From the NCBI RefSeq assembly GCF_000264905.1, contig NW_006763137.1, positions 1,056,719-1,120,718 on the forward strand: a DNA stretch of 64,000 nt, written 5' to 3'. The notes beneath the pieces were generated by a model that saw only the letters and a program-made list of their open reading frames with translations, was not told the origin of the DNA and did no database searches. This document shows positions 37,259 to 48,410 of this stretch, one piece after another. Source of the stretch: Stereum hirsutum FP-91666 SS1. Its lineage: Eukaryota; Basidiomycota; Agaricomycetes; Russulales; Stereaceae. The first letter of the stretch is position 1; each line of letters begins with the position of its first letter. The position numbers were made by a program, and so were the translations under genes.

Positions 37259-37476
37259 TTGTACGCTTTGATTTTGCTTGTTCATTGCTATGCCATTTCT
37301 TCAGCCTCCAGAGCTGCGATGGGATTCGTGTCACACATATCACCACAGCGAGCCAGCAAACGTCAATGATACAAGTCAATACAAGATGGGTGGAAAATAC
37401 ACCCCAAAACGACAACAGATATGCTATGAACAGAGCGATCGAACCATCAACTTGTCACGTCTACTTGTGCCTCAGC

Positions 37477-40400
37477 TCATGCCTCAACGGCCATAGGCTC
37501 AAGGACAATCGACGAAGGAAGCGGTGACTCTGGCCAATCCAGGGAATCACCATCATCCTGAGTCTGCAGAAAGCCGTTATCAGGAAATCATCGCTCATGA
37601 GGCGTTACTTGGGAGGTAGAACAAGCACTCACGTCGTCCGCATTCCCATTTTCCGCAATGGTAGTTTGTTGCGACTCGTCGGTCTCTGGCGGCTCGGCGA
37701 CCTGAGTCTCCTCTGTCGTCGCATCGACTGCATTCGACTCCTCAGGTTCCGGAGTTCCCGCCACTAGAACTGTCGAAGCCTCGGCGGTAACATTGGCCGC
37801 TTCGACCTCGACAGCCGGACTGGCAGACTTCGCCTTCGTGGCTGGCTTACTGAAACCAAATAGAGTTTGCTGTTTGGTCTTGGCTGGTGGTTTGGGTGGA
37901 GCTTTCGGTTTCGGTTGACCGTTTGATCCCTCTGAAATATCAAGCAAAGCAGGTCAGCTGTCAGAGAAAGCCACGAAAATCAACAGGGGCAACAGACGCA
38001 CTCTTTGGTCTGTTGCCCGTCTCTGCGTCTTCGACCTTGTCGTAGAAAGTCTCGCTCTTTTGCAGGGATTTCTGGCGCCCGAATGGATTACCACTTTGTG
38101 TCTTCTTAGCGAAGGGATTGTTAGTTTCTAAAGGAACAAAAGCGTGAGCCATATGGTACATTAGGAAATATCGATCTCAGCATCCCACTCACTCAATTTG
38201 GTCGGGGCAGGCAGGGTCGTGTCCTCGTCAGCCTGGGTCTGAGTCTGCGTTGGTTCCTCATCCATCCTTCTACGCTTGGCTCCATCCGGCGAGTCAGCGT
38301 CAACAACCATTGCATCGTCCTCAGACGTTCCCTTTCGCTTCCCTTCTCCATTCCCTTCTCGACCACGGAGAACCCAACCAGGGCCGTCCTCGTTCTCATT
38401 TTTCTTTGGAACAACGATCGGTGTCGCCTTCGCAAGACCCGGTCGATGCGCCGCTGGCGGTGGTGCAAAATCCTGGAGCAGATTCGACCTCCCACCTCTA
38501 GAACCATTCGCATCAGCCGGGGGTAATCTCGGCGGCGGAACGGCATCATGATCGCTCGTCCATCTCCTTCGTTTATCTCTGGCCTCGACCAACCGATCTC
38601 CATCCTCTCGGTCGTCCTTCAGCACCTGGATCTTTTCCTGCAACCCTGTCTGGCGGTAGAAGATAGCGACTTTGATGGCCATGTCGAAGGAGGAAGTGTG
38701 GTGCAACATCCGACAGAGTTCGAGGACTCGGGGGTTACGGTCGGATTTGCAGGCGTTTTGAATGAGCTTGATTATGTCTTTGTCGAGCTCGAGCTCACGT
38801 CGAGAGAGTTCGTCGGTGTAGAGGTCGTCACCGAGAGAGTCCAACACCATCTGGATCATCATAGATTCTCGAGCAACACTAAACAGGCAGATTAGACTCA
38901 TCCATAAAGCGGGCCCTGGTCATGAAAATAAGCACTCACTTCTCTTCAAGGGGTCCTTCTATTGGGTCCTTGCGACGGAAAGGCAGACGCAGAGGTAGCT
39001 CTTGAATCAGTGGCCGAGGGAAACTTGGGTGCTCTTGCCGTCCCTACTCACATATATTGTGAGATCATATAACGCAGAATATAAGACGACGGCGCTCACC
39101 TTCAAAATCAAGCACATGAATGTATCCTTCGTCACTCCAACAGGCCAATACGACTCGTCTTTGCCCTGCTTCCTTTCCAATTTGTTCGTGTCCAGCAGAC
39201 GAACCCAAGTGGCACGCAGCGGTATGCGATATCGAGGCATGATATACATCACACCAGCCGAGTCGTACATGACTGGTGCCTACAAGCAAGGGCCTCATTA
39301 GCATGAGTGAGGGTGGAAAGGGAGATTACGAACCCCTTCGTCAGAAATACCGATCCATTTCAATGTGAGACCCTTTCGCAGAGGGAGTTTACAGTTCTGC
39401 AACACCGAAAGGTCTTCAAAGTCGTACAGCGTGCACATCAAGCTCTGCGAACCTGTGAACGAATGAATAAAGCTCATCAGTCGTCCCGCGCCACCCATGT
39501 GGCACTTTCGCCCACACCAGAACATGAGAAAAACCCACCATCCATCGTCGTCGACCCATCCCTATGTACTACAAACACCCACTCCGGTCCCGCCACCATG
39601 CTCAAAAAGTCGCCGTTCAAGCCTACCGAACATCTCTCGATCCCACTGCCGCTCAAGAACGTCAGCTCATTCTCACTCGTCGCAATCACCACGTTCCCAT
39701 TGCCCTGTAAATCTGAGTCCCGTAAAACGCGGTAAGATTTTGTGGGTGCTGGCCCTCCGGCTGCAATTCCTAGGACGTGAACGTCCTCATCGAGTTCGTA
39801 AGTCCATTCGCCTTGTGCGGCCCAGATACCGTAGGGCTTGTAGTGTACATGGGCAGCATGTTGACCCTCCGGTGCTGAAGCATAAAGGGCTCCACGCTCG
39901 CCTGTAATGAATCGATAAACCTGAGTGTCCTAGACAACTTTAAGTGTATCTGTGTATACCTAATACTCCTAAATGGTATTTGTTGTGGTCTGTGAAGTGG
40001 TATGCTTTCCGTGCTGACCGGTCGTGAAATTCGACGTTGACAATGTGGTGTGTATCTTGGTCTGTAACCTCGATAACACCGACCATATTGTATGCTGTTA
40101 GAAAAAAAAAGAAATATATCAGCAAAGGTCAGTCAGAGACGATAAATTTATGTACTTAGGTAGCGTTTTTTGTTATCCATAGGCGTCGACCCCGATTGGA
40201 AAGCAGGCTGTGCCTTTGTCACACTCACTGAATTGGAAGAAAAAAAAATGAAGTATCGTCAGAGGGTTCTCGGGAGAAAGCAGAAACATAGAATGAGTCC
40301 CTACCCATCTCCCTGACAAATCCGCCCCTGCTCTTTTCCTCTCCAGCATCCGCCATTCCATCCCCAACATCATCCAATATCCAGTCGTCATTCGCAAATG

Positions 40401-41964
40401 GATCGTCCATGTCCACATCGTCTGCATCCTTTTCAACTGGGGCCGCACCGTCGTCATCAATGTCAGTAGCAAATAAGTCTAGCCCTGTACTGCGCTTGAC
40501 CGGACGAGTAGTGGCTGTAGATGATACGGTCTTCACCGGACTTGGTGAGGTGGAAGGAATGGTGTCAGCCCATCGGTAAAGTGTACCGGTGTTTGTCGTC
40601 CAGGCCAAGAGGTTGGTGGTAGGCGACCATGCCATTTGGTTGATCGTGCCTTCGATGGGGTGTTTGGACCTGATTGTAAAGCTACGATAAGAACTACAAT
40701 GCCAAGGAGAAGGAGTTGCAGGCCTACGTAAAAAGCAATCTCCGTGTTTGAGTTGACCAGATGAAGACTTTGTCGTTGTTAGCTGTGGCCAAATAAACGC
40801 CGTTCGGGGACATGGCGAGTGCGGTGGTAGCCCCCGTGCAAGTATCATCCGAGAAAGTAGAGGTCTTCTCCCACGTCTCCTTCGAGATCGTGACAATGTC
40901 TGATGTTCAATGAGTATTAATGTTCAATCTCCTACAAGATGACGGATAAAGAGACTCATACCGTGGGTACGAGTTGCAACGACGAAGTAGTCCCCGGACG
41001 GGTGCCAAACAGCCGAGCAGTCATGGTAAAACTCCGGGGCACTGCAGCAATTTAGACAACTTCTCTCTTAGATCCTTATGATAGGATAATAATAAGACTC
41101 ACGCTGTATCTCTGATTGCGGGAATGATGCCCTCAATAGGCTGTATCTCTTCCGGCTCATCCTTTGTCACATCCCAGACGCATATTCTTCCATCACCTCC
41201 ACTTGTTGTCTGTCACCCCAGAACCACCACAACCACGTCAATAAGATTAGATCTGGTCAGTGTAATGTCTGACGCGTACCAGTAAGCTCCCTGAAGGATG
41301 CCATGTCACGCGTCGTACGCCCGCTGTATGTCCTGCCAACAACTTGATGTTCGTTGCGACCTCGATTTCAATCACCTTCACGGCTAGCTCGCTAGGAGCC
41401 ATTCCTCCATTTCAGTACATGCCGGTGTCCATCCTAAAAGAGAGCGACGGAAGTTTGACGAGCAAGAGAGAAAGACTCACTCAGATGTTACCGCAATCCT
41501 CTCTCCTTTCGGATCCACAGCCACACATCGAATCGGCACGCCCGCCGCACCAGTGACATGTTCCTTCAATTCCGTTTGTGCGCCGTGATACTCTCTAACA
41601 TCCGAATCACCACTCCCCGAGAACCACGTCTTGTTCTACGAAAGGGCGCGTCAGCCCTTCAGTGTCATGTAGAACAGGATAGGTCTGAGGAAACGTACTC
41701 CTGCTGCGAGACAAGTGATAGTATCACAGGCTTCAATGGCCGTCTCTGGCTCCTGCTCTTGCCCTCTGCTCGTCTGCCAGAGTCGAACGATACCATCTTC
41801 TCCACCAGTATAACATACTCTATAAAGCCAGACGCGTCAGTCAGTGTTTCATAACTATGTGGCGTGTCGAAAGTGGTGGGCACTAACTTTCCGTCACGCG
41901 AGAACGCAAGATAACATGGACCGTCACCATGGGCGGTATTCACATAAGGTTTATTTGTCGACAT
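37477..41964 (-). CDS. CTF4: Ctf4/AND-1 (WDHD1) replisome hub protein
   Basis: Trimeric replisome adaptor linking the CMG helicase to DNA polymerase alpha and other clients. About 15-18 exons; the 5' ones checked are 41964-41888, 41819-41699, 41635-41481 and 41391-41280. The N-terminal WD40 propeller starts [20 protein letters not shown] and continues [35 protein letters not shown] and [16 protein letters not shown]. An acidic linker ([14 protein letters not shown]) precedes the second propeller and helical SepB region ([60 protein letters not shown]). The disordered tail carries NNPFAKK, GNPFGRQ and a PIP-box-like QQTLFGF. The last exon ends PMAVEA at 37477. No HMG box, as is usual for fungal Ctf4. 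Confidence 0.92.
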
Positions 41965-42514
41965 CGCAGTCGAGTTGCGGCAAGCTTGTGGGGGTGAGAG
42001 GCAAGGCAGACAGAAGATCGAGCTCAAGTCAAGCCGTGCGATTCAACGCGTCCCGCGTCGCGTGACAAAGGACGCGTTCAGTCACGCTTGTGACAGTACG
42101 CCACAATACCCGTAGCACCGGCCTCGCCAAAGTTTGCTTTCGAATTGAGATAGTTTTTGTTCATACACCTGCCCACGATTCAGAAAAGAAGATCTGGTTT
42201 CCGCGCTTCTATACAGTAATTCACAAATACAATGTAGCCTAAGACTTGGACAAGAGCAGACAGAGATTGAAGAACATAAGAAACTGAAGTGGTGGGGGTT
42301 TGGGGAAACGGGCAGGTAAGGAATCTTGGGATAGCAAGTTGTGCGATATATCAAACAATTGCGACGACGACGACTACAATCCAATAAAAAACCCAATATC
42401 ACCATGATGGCACCACCTTTCTCGTGGCGGTATGTACACGTTGTGTTACAAGGTCCTTTGGGCCATGCACAACGGCCGTGCGAACGTGGTGAGAGGGTGG
42501 AGAAGGAGAGCACG
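41965..42514. other. Intergenic: CTF4 promoter and DUF2408 3' flank
   Basis: Spacer between two minus-strand genes. The minus-strand frame at 42082-42582 is out of frame with the DUF2408 gene and has no support. Confidence 0.5.
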
Positions 42515-45427
42515 CTAGCCTTCGGACCCGGATTCGTCTTCCGCGTTATCTTCGTCGTCTTCTTCGGTGTAGTCGTCCTCATCTTCTTCGTTCTCGTCCA
42601 TGGACTGTTTCAACTATGCGTACAATTACCTAATCAGCGAACTTGCCGCAGAGATGAGAGCAGAAAACGTACCATTTCCAACAGCTCATGACATTCGTTC
42701 AAGTGGGCCATGACAATGCCCTGGCCCTCCGGTACTGTCCCATCTACCCCGATAAACTTCCCATCTTTCCGCATCGAATCAATCTGGTATAACGCTAGTT
42801 GATACTGTCCACCAGAGTAGGCGTCGTACGTTAGCGACTACTAACAATGATGAACGGTAGTGTAAGAAGGCGTACAGGGTAAAGATCGCGAGGGCTAAAT
42901 GGCCCGCCGTATTTGAGGACTTCGTTCAAACACTTCTTCACAGTCGAGAGTTTGTTTGCCTGCAGCCGTAATAAAATGAACAGTCAGTATTCCGCATCAT
43001 ATCACTAGCGTCCAAAGTACGTACTATTGGCATGAGCTCCTCGGACACTGGCTCGCTCGACGATAGCAGCCGATAAATAACACCATAACACCGTCGAAGG
43101 AGATACAACAACACCTAAGATACCAGCACGTATCAGTACCATCTCTCCCCTCAGTCAGAGACAGAAAAGAGTTACTCACATACTGCCCTCCAGGCTGATT
43201 CCCCTCCAAATCTACAAACTTCCCATCGATTCTCATCTTGTCTATCTCCTGCAAACTCAACGAATAATTCCACAGATCCGTCTCCCTCAGACTCCACCGA
43301 TGCGTCAACGCGAGCCCCTCCAGTTCCGCTCTGAGCGTACTCAGCCTATCGTGTATCGGCTTGAGTGACGACGGGACGTTTTTCGACTCTTCCTGTGCTC
43401 GGATCTCCTGTGCGATCTCGAAGCAATTTTCGAGGAGGGAGGAGCAGATGGCTTGGGAGGCGGGGATCATGCCTCCGGGACCGAGGAATTTGCCGTCGAC
43501 GCGTTTACTGTACGTCATTTTTTGTGTTTTGGGTAGCGAGCGGGAGAGCGAGCGTGAGGTAGAAAGGAGGACGGACATGGAAGTGAAGGTGACGGTGAAA
43601 TAAAGAAATGAGAAATTAGGAGGGGGAAAAGAGGTGGGTTGACGACGGAGCGCAGTGTGGAAGCGATTTAAATGGAGAAGCGCAAGCGGAACACGATATG
43701 CGCGTAGGGAATATTATGACCGATTAACCACGATGGTCACGCGAGTGGCCAAAGACAGTCATGAGATCGGAAAGCGAGCGTAAAGCGCGTCGAAATTGCG
43801 CCAATGAAACCAAGGGGAAAGGCCACATGAGCGGTTTGGCCACGAGAAGACGACGCAGAACAGACGTCAAGGGGGCGTAATGATAAACGGGGAAGAGAAA
43901 TAGAACGGGCCTCGGTCAGCTATGACAGTTGCAAACGAATCACGGCCAAGAAACGGAGAAAGAGATACTCAACGAGTCGATTTTTCTCAGTTCGTCCTGA
44001 AGGGGTTTTAGTTCTGCCTTATGCGAACCTTCCTTGGCGGCCAAGGCGACAAGCTTTCGTCGGATGTTGACTAGCCGTTCGTGTATAGGGATTAGTTCGA
44101 CAGAGAGAACGGCCAGCGAGTCTTGTAGCGAGCGCAGTATGGATTCTGAGGGCCAATCAGGTTTTGTGGGGCAAGCACCAGCGGCAATAAAGAGAGCACA
44201 TGTGAATGTGGATGTCAGTAACGTTAACCTCGAGGTGTATTTAAGAATAAGGCCAAGTGGATAAGGCATGATGACCGGGGTGGGCACCGGAACGCATCCT
44301 CGGAAGGGCCGTCGGCGGGAGCGAAGTGGGATTATGATAGGAGTGACCGAAGAGAAAGTGATATACCCACCGCATTCGCCTAATTGTCTCTCAAGCAGCT
44401 TGGTCATAGCTACTGGGTGTTTCCCAGACTCCGCGTCATGCTTGATGATATTTCGGAGTTGCTCAAGACGTCGTGTGAATGGGGCGAGGTCGGATTCGTT
44501 GTAAACGGCAGACTCATTCATGTGGTCTAATATTTGCTGTGGGGACGACACCAAAGGGTGAAAAAGAGCAAGATATGATGTGATCAGCATTGCGGGTGAT
44601 CTATCTCATTCAGGACAGTCGAAGACCATGGCGTTATATATGAAGGTGGAAGAGACCGGGCCAAGAAGGCACGGCACTTAGAATGCATGTGAGAAGGAAG
44701 TGGCCAGATAAAATAGGATGGACAATAGAAAGCGCAGGGTTCCGAAGTGTGAATCGCCACTTCGTACCCTCGAAATGTGGCGCTATCTTGGGAGGAGACG
44801 CAAGAATGCAACGACGTTCTCGACTTCCCAAGGTACGCTCTAGAACACGACCCAAACAAAGCAAGCTCAAGAATACAACGAAGACTCACCCGCATGCTAG
44901 CCAATTGCGAGTATGTTGCTGGTGCCTCTTTCGTCTTTCCGATCGTGAGGAAGAAGAGTGATAGCAGATTGAACACATCTGCGAGAGTTGTATCAAGGCG
45001 GTTATTGTAGACAGTGTCATCGTCTCGGACATCGTTCAGTTTCGTTACTACGTGAGCCACCCAAATAGTGATCAGAACATAAAAGACATTTGAGACATGC
45101 AAGGGAGGTTACAGCGTGCGGTGAGCAGGGACAGGGGCCGAACGGACCTTGCTTGATGGTTGCTTGGTAGATTGAGTTAACGTCCGAAGCCTTGATATAT
45201 TCTCCTCGATCTTTCTTGAGAGCAGTGAGTCGATTACGGAGACTGGGGGGACAATAGATGAGTGGGGCGGAGGGGCGCTAGCAGTAAGAGACGATGCGCA
45301 CTTGATGACGGATTCAAGGATTGGAAGTTCTGAAGATGGATCAATACCACATCTCAACTCTACACTCTCCTTCCTAATTTCGACAGTTAAGATCTACATT
45401 ACCTTCTTGGGATACAGGCGCGGTCAT
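42515..45427 (-). CDS. DUF2408 / UPF0662 family protein
   Basis: Conserved fungal protein of unknown function (fission yeast has a member annotated UPF0662). Multi-exon. The model starts MTAPVSQEELPILESVIK-like at 45427 and continues LRNRLTALKKDRGEYIKASD, VVTKLNDVRDDDTVYNNRLD, then the repeated helical pattern of the family: PIHERLVNIRRKLVALAAKE, DELRKIDSKRVDGKFLGPGG with MIPASQA, KMRIDGKFVDLEGNQPGGQY and SMRKDGKFIGVDGTVPEGQG. It ends in an acidic tail (ENEEDEDDYTEEDDEDNAED). The repeated xRxDGKF motif is visible three times. A 466-bp intron (43973-43508) joins the two halves; it is the longest measured in the window. Divergent from tropomyosin. Confidence 0.85.
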
Positions 45428-45707
45428 CCTGCAGGAAGGTCGTCCTTACAGGGAATAAAATGGAGAGAGGATAAGAAGAGCGTCGAGTCAAATGCTCGGA
45501 GTGTGGATGAAGCTTAAGTCGAGTGGGTGCCTCGGCATCTCCAAGTTCAGCACCCTTGCCCCACGTGGAAAGTTCCCACGACCGTGCAGGCGCGGCTATT
45601 CCCCTGTATAACTCAGTCCCCTTGCCCAGCTCGTTGTTCCCGTTCATCACCCTCCTCATCCTCTACAACTCTTACCACATCCTCTCACCGCCACACCAAC
45701 CGTCATA
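45428..45707. promoter_or_regulatory. Bidirectional promoter DUF2408 / tropomyosin
   Basis: 280 bp between divergent start codons. Pyrimidine-rich tracts (CCTCCTCATCCTC) lie just before the tropomyosin ATG. Confidence 0.55.
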
Positions 45708-46482
45708 ATGGAGAAGATCAAGGAGGTTCGCAGCTTTAGGCCGTAATCCTTGTCAGATCATTGCTCACACTACAATCACACCCGCGTACTCAGAAACTCT
45801 CGTCCCTTCGTCTTGAAGCCGACAACGCTGTCCAGCGTGCTGAGGATGCTGAAGCGAAGAACAAGAAGTACGAGCAGCTCCTCCTCGAGAAGGACCAGGA
45901 GATCACTTCTCTCCAACACAAGCTCTCTGTTCTCGACGCCGATCTCGAGAAGGCAGAAAGCAAGCTCTCCGAGGCTAAGCTCCATCAGGAGGAGGGTGAG
46001 CAGTCGAAGACTACGAACGAGGGTCTCCAACGCAAAATCCAACTCCTGGAGGAGGAGCTCGATGCTGCTGAGAAGAACGTGAAGGAGACCGTCGAGAAGT
46101 GCGTTCATTATCCTCGCTTTCACATACCCTTTCCCTACTTCCCGATATGTCCAGCTTGGGCTTTCGTTGAATGGGAGCTAACTGCCTTAATCTTGATCTG
46201 ATGAATAAATCACGTGCTCACGCACTGCAGGCTGAGACAAGTTGACGTTAAGGCAGAGCACTTCGAGAGGCAAGTTCAACGCGCCGAGCAGGAGCGCGAT
46301 GCAATGGAGAAGAAGTACGAGGTGCGCAGCGTACCCCTGGCCCTCCGACCCACATCTGCTCGTTTCGCTGTGTTCACCAACTCACCAATGTTGTCTCCCA
46401 TTCACAGGAAGCACTGGAGAAGTACCGTCTCTCGAAAGCCGAGCTCGACGAACTCGTCCAGACCATGGACCAGATCTCCTAA
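45708..46482 (+). CDS. Tropomyosin
   Basis: Actin-cable-binding coiled coil required for cytokinesis and polarised growth. Exons: 45708-45725 (18 nt, MEKIKE), 45794-46098, 46231-46321, 46408-46482; 489 nt, 162 aa, equal to the usual fungal length of about 161. Continuous heptads: KLSSLRLEADNAVQRAEDAE, DQEITSLQHKLSVLDADLEK, QRKIQLLEEELDAAEKNVKE, AEHFERQVQRAEQERDAMEK and the C-terminal ELVQTMDQIS. The short first exon is easily missed; it is supported by the family N-terminus. Divergent from the DUF2408 gene. Confidence 0.95.
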
Positions 46483-47012
46483 TCGCACCGCATCTAGCCC
46501 CCTCGTCCCCCGCGCCCTTTCTGCAAGCATCGCCGCGTCCTCGTCCGCGCATCATGTATATGTCCCACCATACCAATTCTTTAGCCTACCTCTTCTACCC
46601 GATCAGAACCTGCTCCGTTCGATCTTCCTGTATATCGCTTACGTTGCCCTCTCACCTAACACCCCCAAGCATACCGATAGTCATCCATTCCCTCTAGTTT
46701 CTTCTTTCAGCGTCGTTGTTTGGTCGAATCGAAGTAAACGGAATATATCAATACCAATCTCTTGGACCTTTTCATTAGCTGCAACTTCCTACCTATGGGC
46801 ATGCAGCCCCATCTGCGCTGCGAACTACAGTTATGGGATATAAGGCGACCCCCGATGAAACCGAGACACAGTCGAGTCGTATAGCAGTTCTGTCTCGCTC
46901 TCGTGTAGGTACCACGATCAATGAGGTTCTGACACAAGATCTTCGAATCGAGAGACGCAGTGTGGCTCTGGTGGCCCCTGTGTGGCGCACGTTCTGTCCG
47001 ATACTGTCCGAG
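46483..47012. other. Intergenic: tropomyosin 3' flank
   Basis: Tropomyosin 3' UTR followed by non-coding DNA up to the inverted-repeat element. No gene supported. Confidence 0.5.
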
Positions 47013-47019
47013 CGCGTAC

Positions 47020-47529
47020 TGAGTACCGGCACTCACCCATTTCGGGCTGGTTCAAACTCCGCTGTGCCGCGTCTCGCTTACTCCCTTAGCCGAGTGGCTG
47101 CAGGCTGTCACTTACGAACATTGCAACACAACAAAGGCAACAATGCGCATGGTGATACTCAACAAAGCCATGCATAAATTCATATAAAATATGTTTCTTT
47201 AATTTGGTCGCGGCAGAATTTTCTAATTTCAGCGTGAACGAGCTACACGACGATTCATGTGCTCATATCAAATCACTTGAAGACAGCAGAAAACTTCTGT
47301 CGCGACCAAATGAATTGAATGTATGTAAAATAATATCCTAGAATTTATGAGATTTAATGGCGGGGTGTACCTTGCCCTAACGCGCAATGGTCTCGTACAT
47401 AGGTGCCACCCAGCCAAATCAGTGAGTCTTACTGTGGCCCGCGTTGAAATGGCGTGCGGCTTGCCCGGCAGCTTTCAAAGTCCGCCAATTTCCAATGGAC
47501 ATGGCGCTGGGTGGGAACGCCGGTACTCA
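47020..47529 (-). mobile_element. Non-autonomous inverted-repeat element (MITE-like), copy 2
   Basis: A 510-bp relative of the element at 25731-26250, in inverse orientation. It begins TGAGTACCGGCACTCACC and ends GGGAACGCCGGTACTCA, flanked by the perfect 7-bp direct repeat CGCGTAC (47013-47019 and 47530-47536). The inner inverted repeat is at 47200-47314 (TTTGGTCGCGGCAGAA with TTCTGTCGCGACCAAA). Homology to copy 1 runs along the whole length. No transposase frame. Confidence 0.85.
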
Positions 47530-47841
47530 CGCGTACGTAGTAAAGACCGTGCCGTGGGCTCCTAGTGCTGACGATCGTAAGGACTCGGATGCTTGGTACG
47601 TCGTCAAGTATGGTCATAACGATTCTGATCAAAAAGATACGCAATGATGAAGCGAAAAGTGGCTCTGGACGACATCCAGTGCGAATTATGATAGGGAGAA
47701 ATGGAGCACACTGTCAAATATAATTATACGAGAATGTCCCATGCAGACCAAGTTCTGTCATAAGCAAAGGAGGGAAGGAGGACGAGCTACGCAGTAATCG
47801 TCCGATCGTATACTGTGTCACATAGTACTAATGACCGCCAC

Positions 47842-47965
47842 TCAATCATCATACCTACGCTCGTCCCGATACGTATCATCAAGTCGGCCCCTGTCGCTAA
47901 CGCTCGAACCTTCCTCCTTTACCCTCACAGGTTCGTAAATCGGCGCGCTTCGCCTGCCAACCCCA
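47842..47965 (-). pseudogene. Decayed C-terminal tail of a third aspartic protease copy
   Basis: The minus-strand frame encodes RRSAPIYEPVRVKEEGSSVS and ends DTYRDERRYDD. This matches the tails of proteases A (APIYAPVRFKEDNGSSV..., RDETRYSD) and B (APINAPVRFKEDNGSSL..., RDEARYGD). The upstream transmembrane helix and catalytic domain are missing, so it is a fragment, not a gene. Confidence 0.7.
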
Positions 47966-48133
47966 GACAATGCGGTCTGATTAACATTGTCATCTGTATC
48001 ACTAGTATGGGGGGTAGAGTCTGAACAGTAGACATTCGCAATGCATTGAAGAAGCTTACGAGCCTTGCGAGTTCTTGTGGTCGTAAAAGAGAGGAACAAT
48101 GGTCGTCGACGGCGACTCCGCCTTCCAATCGTC

Positions 48134-48177
48134 CGAGCATTTGGCGCTCGTTCTACTTTGTGGCGTAAGCGCGTAGG
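48134..48177 (+). repeat. Short dispersed repeat, copy 1
   Basis: TTTGGCGCTCGTTCTACTTT followed by GTGGCGTAAGCGCGTAGGGTC. Close relatives occur at 52057-52100 and, in shorter form, 57464-57490. Confidence 0.6.
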
Positions 48178-48410
48178 GTCCGTATTCAGCTACGTACTAA
48201 TAACCCTACAGGGAACTGTCCATTACTATACAATCCAAGCCAATGTCCACAAGTGCGTAGAGTATGTAGAGATGCGTCGCAAACAATAATAGTAACGATG
48301 GTGGGGAACGAAGTCACAATGAGAGCTCAGACACTAACGTGGCAACCAATATTAAAGAAGGAAAATCAAGTGAACCCAGACCACCAGCAAAATGGATCGA
48401 GTACAGTTCC

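Noticed and set aside
47048..47110. tRNA-like A-box (TAGCCGAGTGGCT) and B-box (GGTTCAAACTCC)
   Set aside because: The boxes lie inside the inverted-repeat element in the wrong order for a polymerase III promoter, and no cloverleaf can be drawn.
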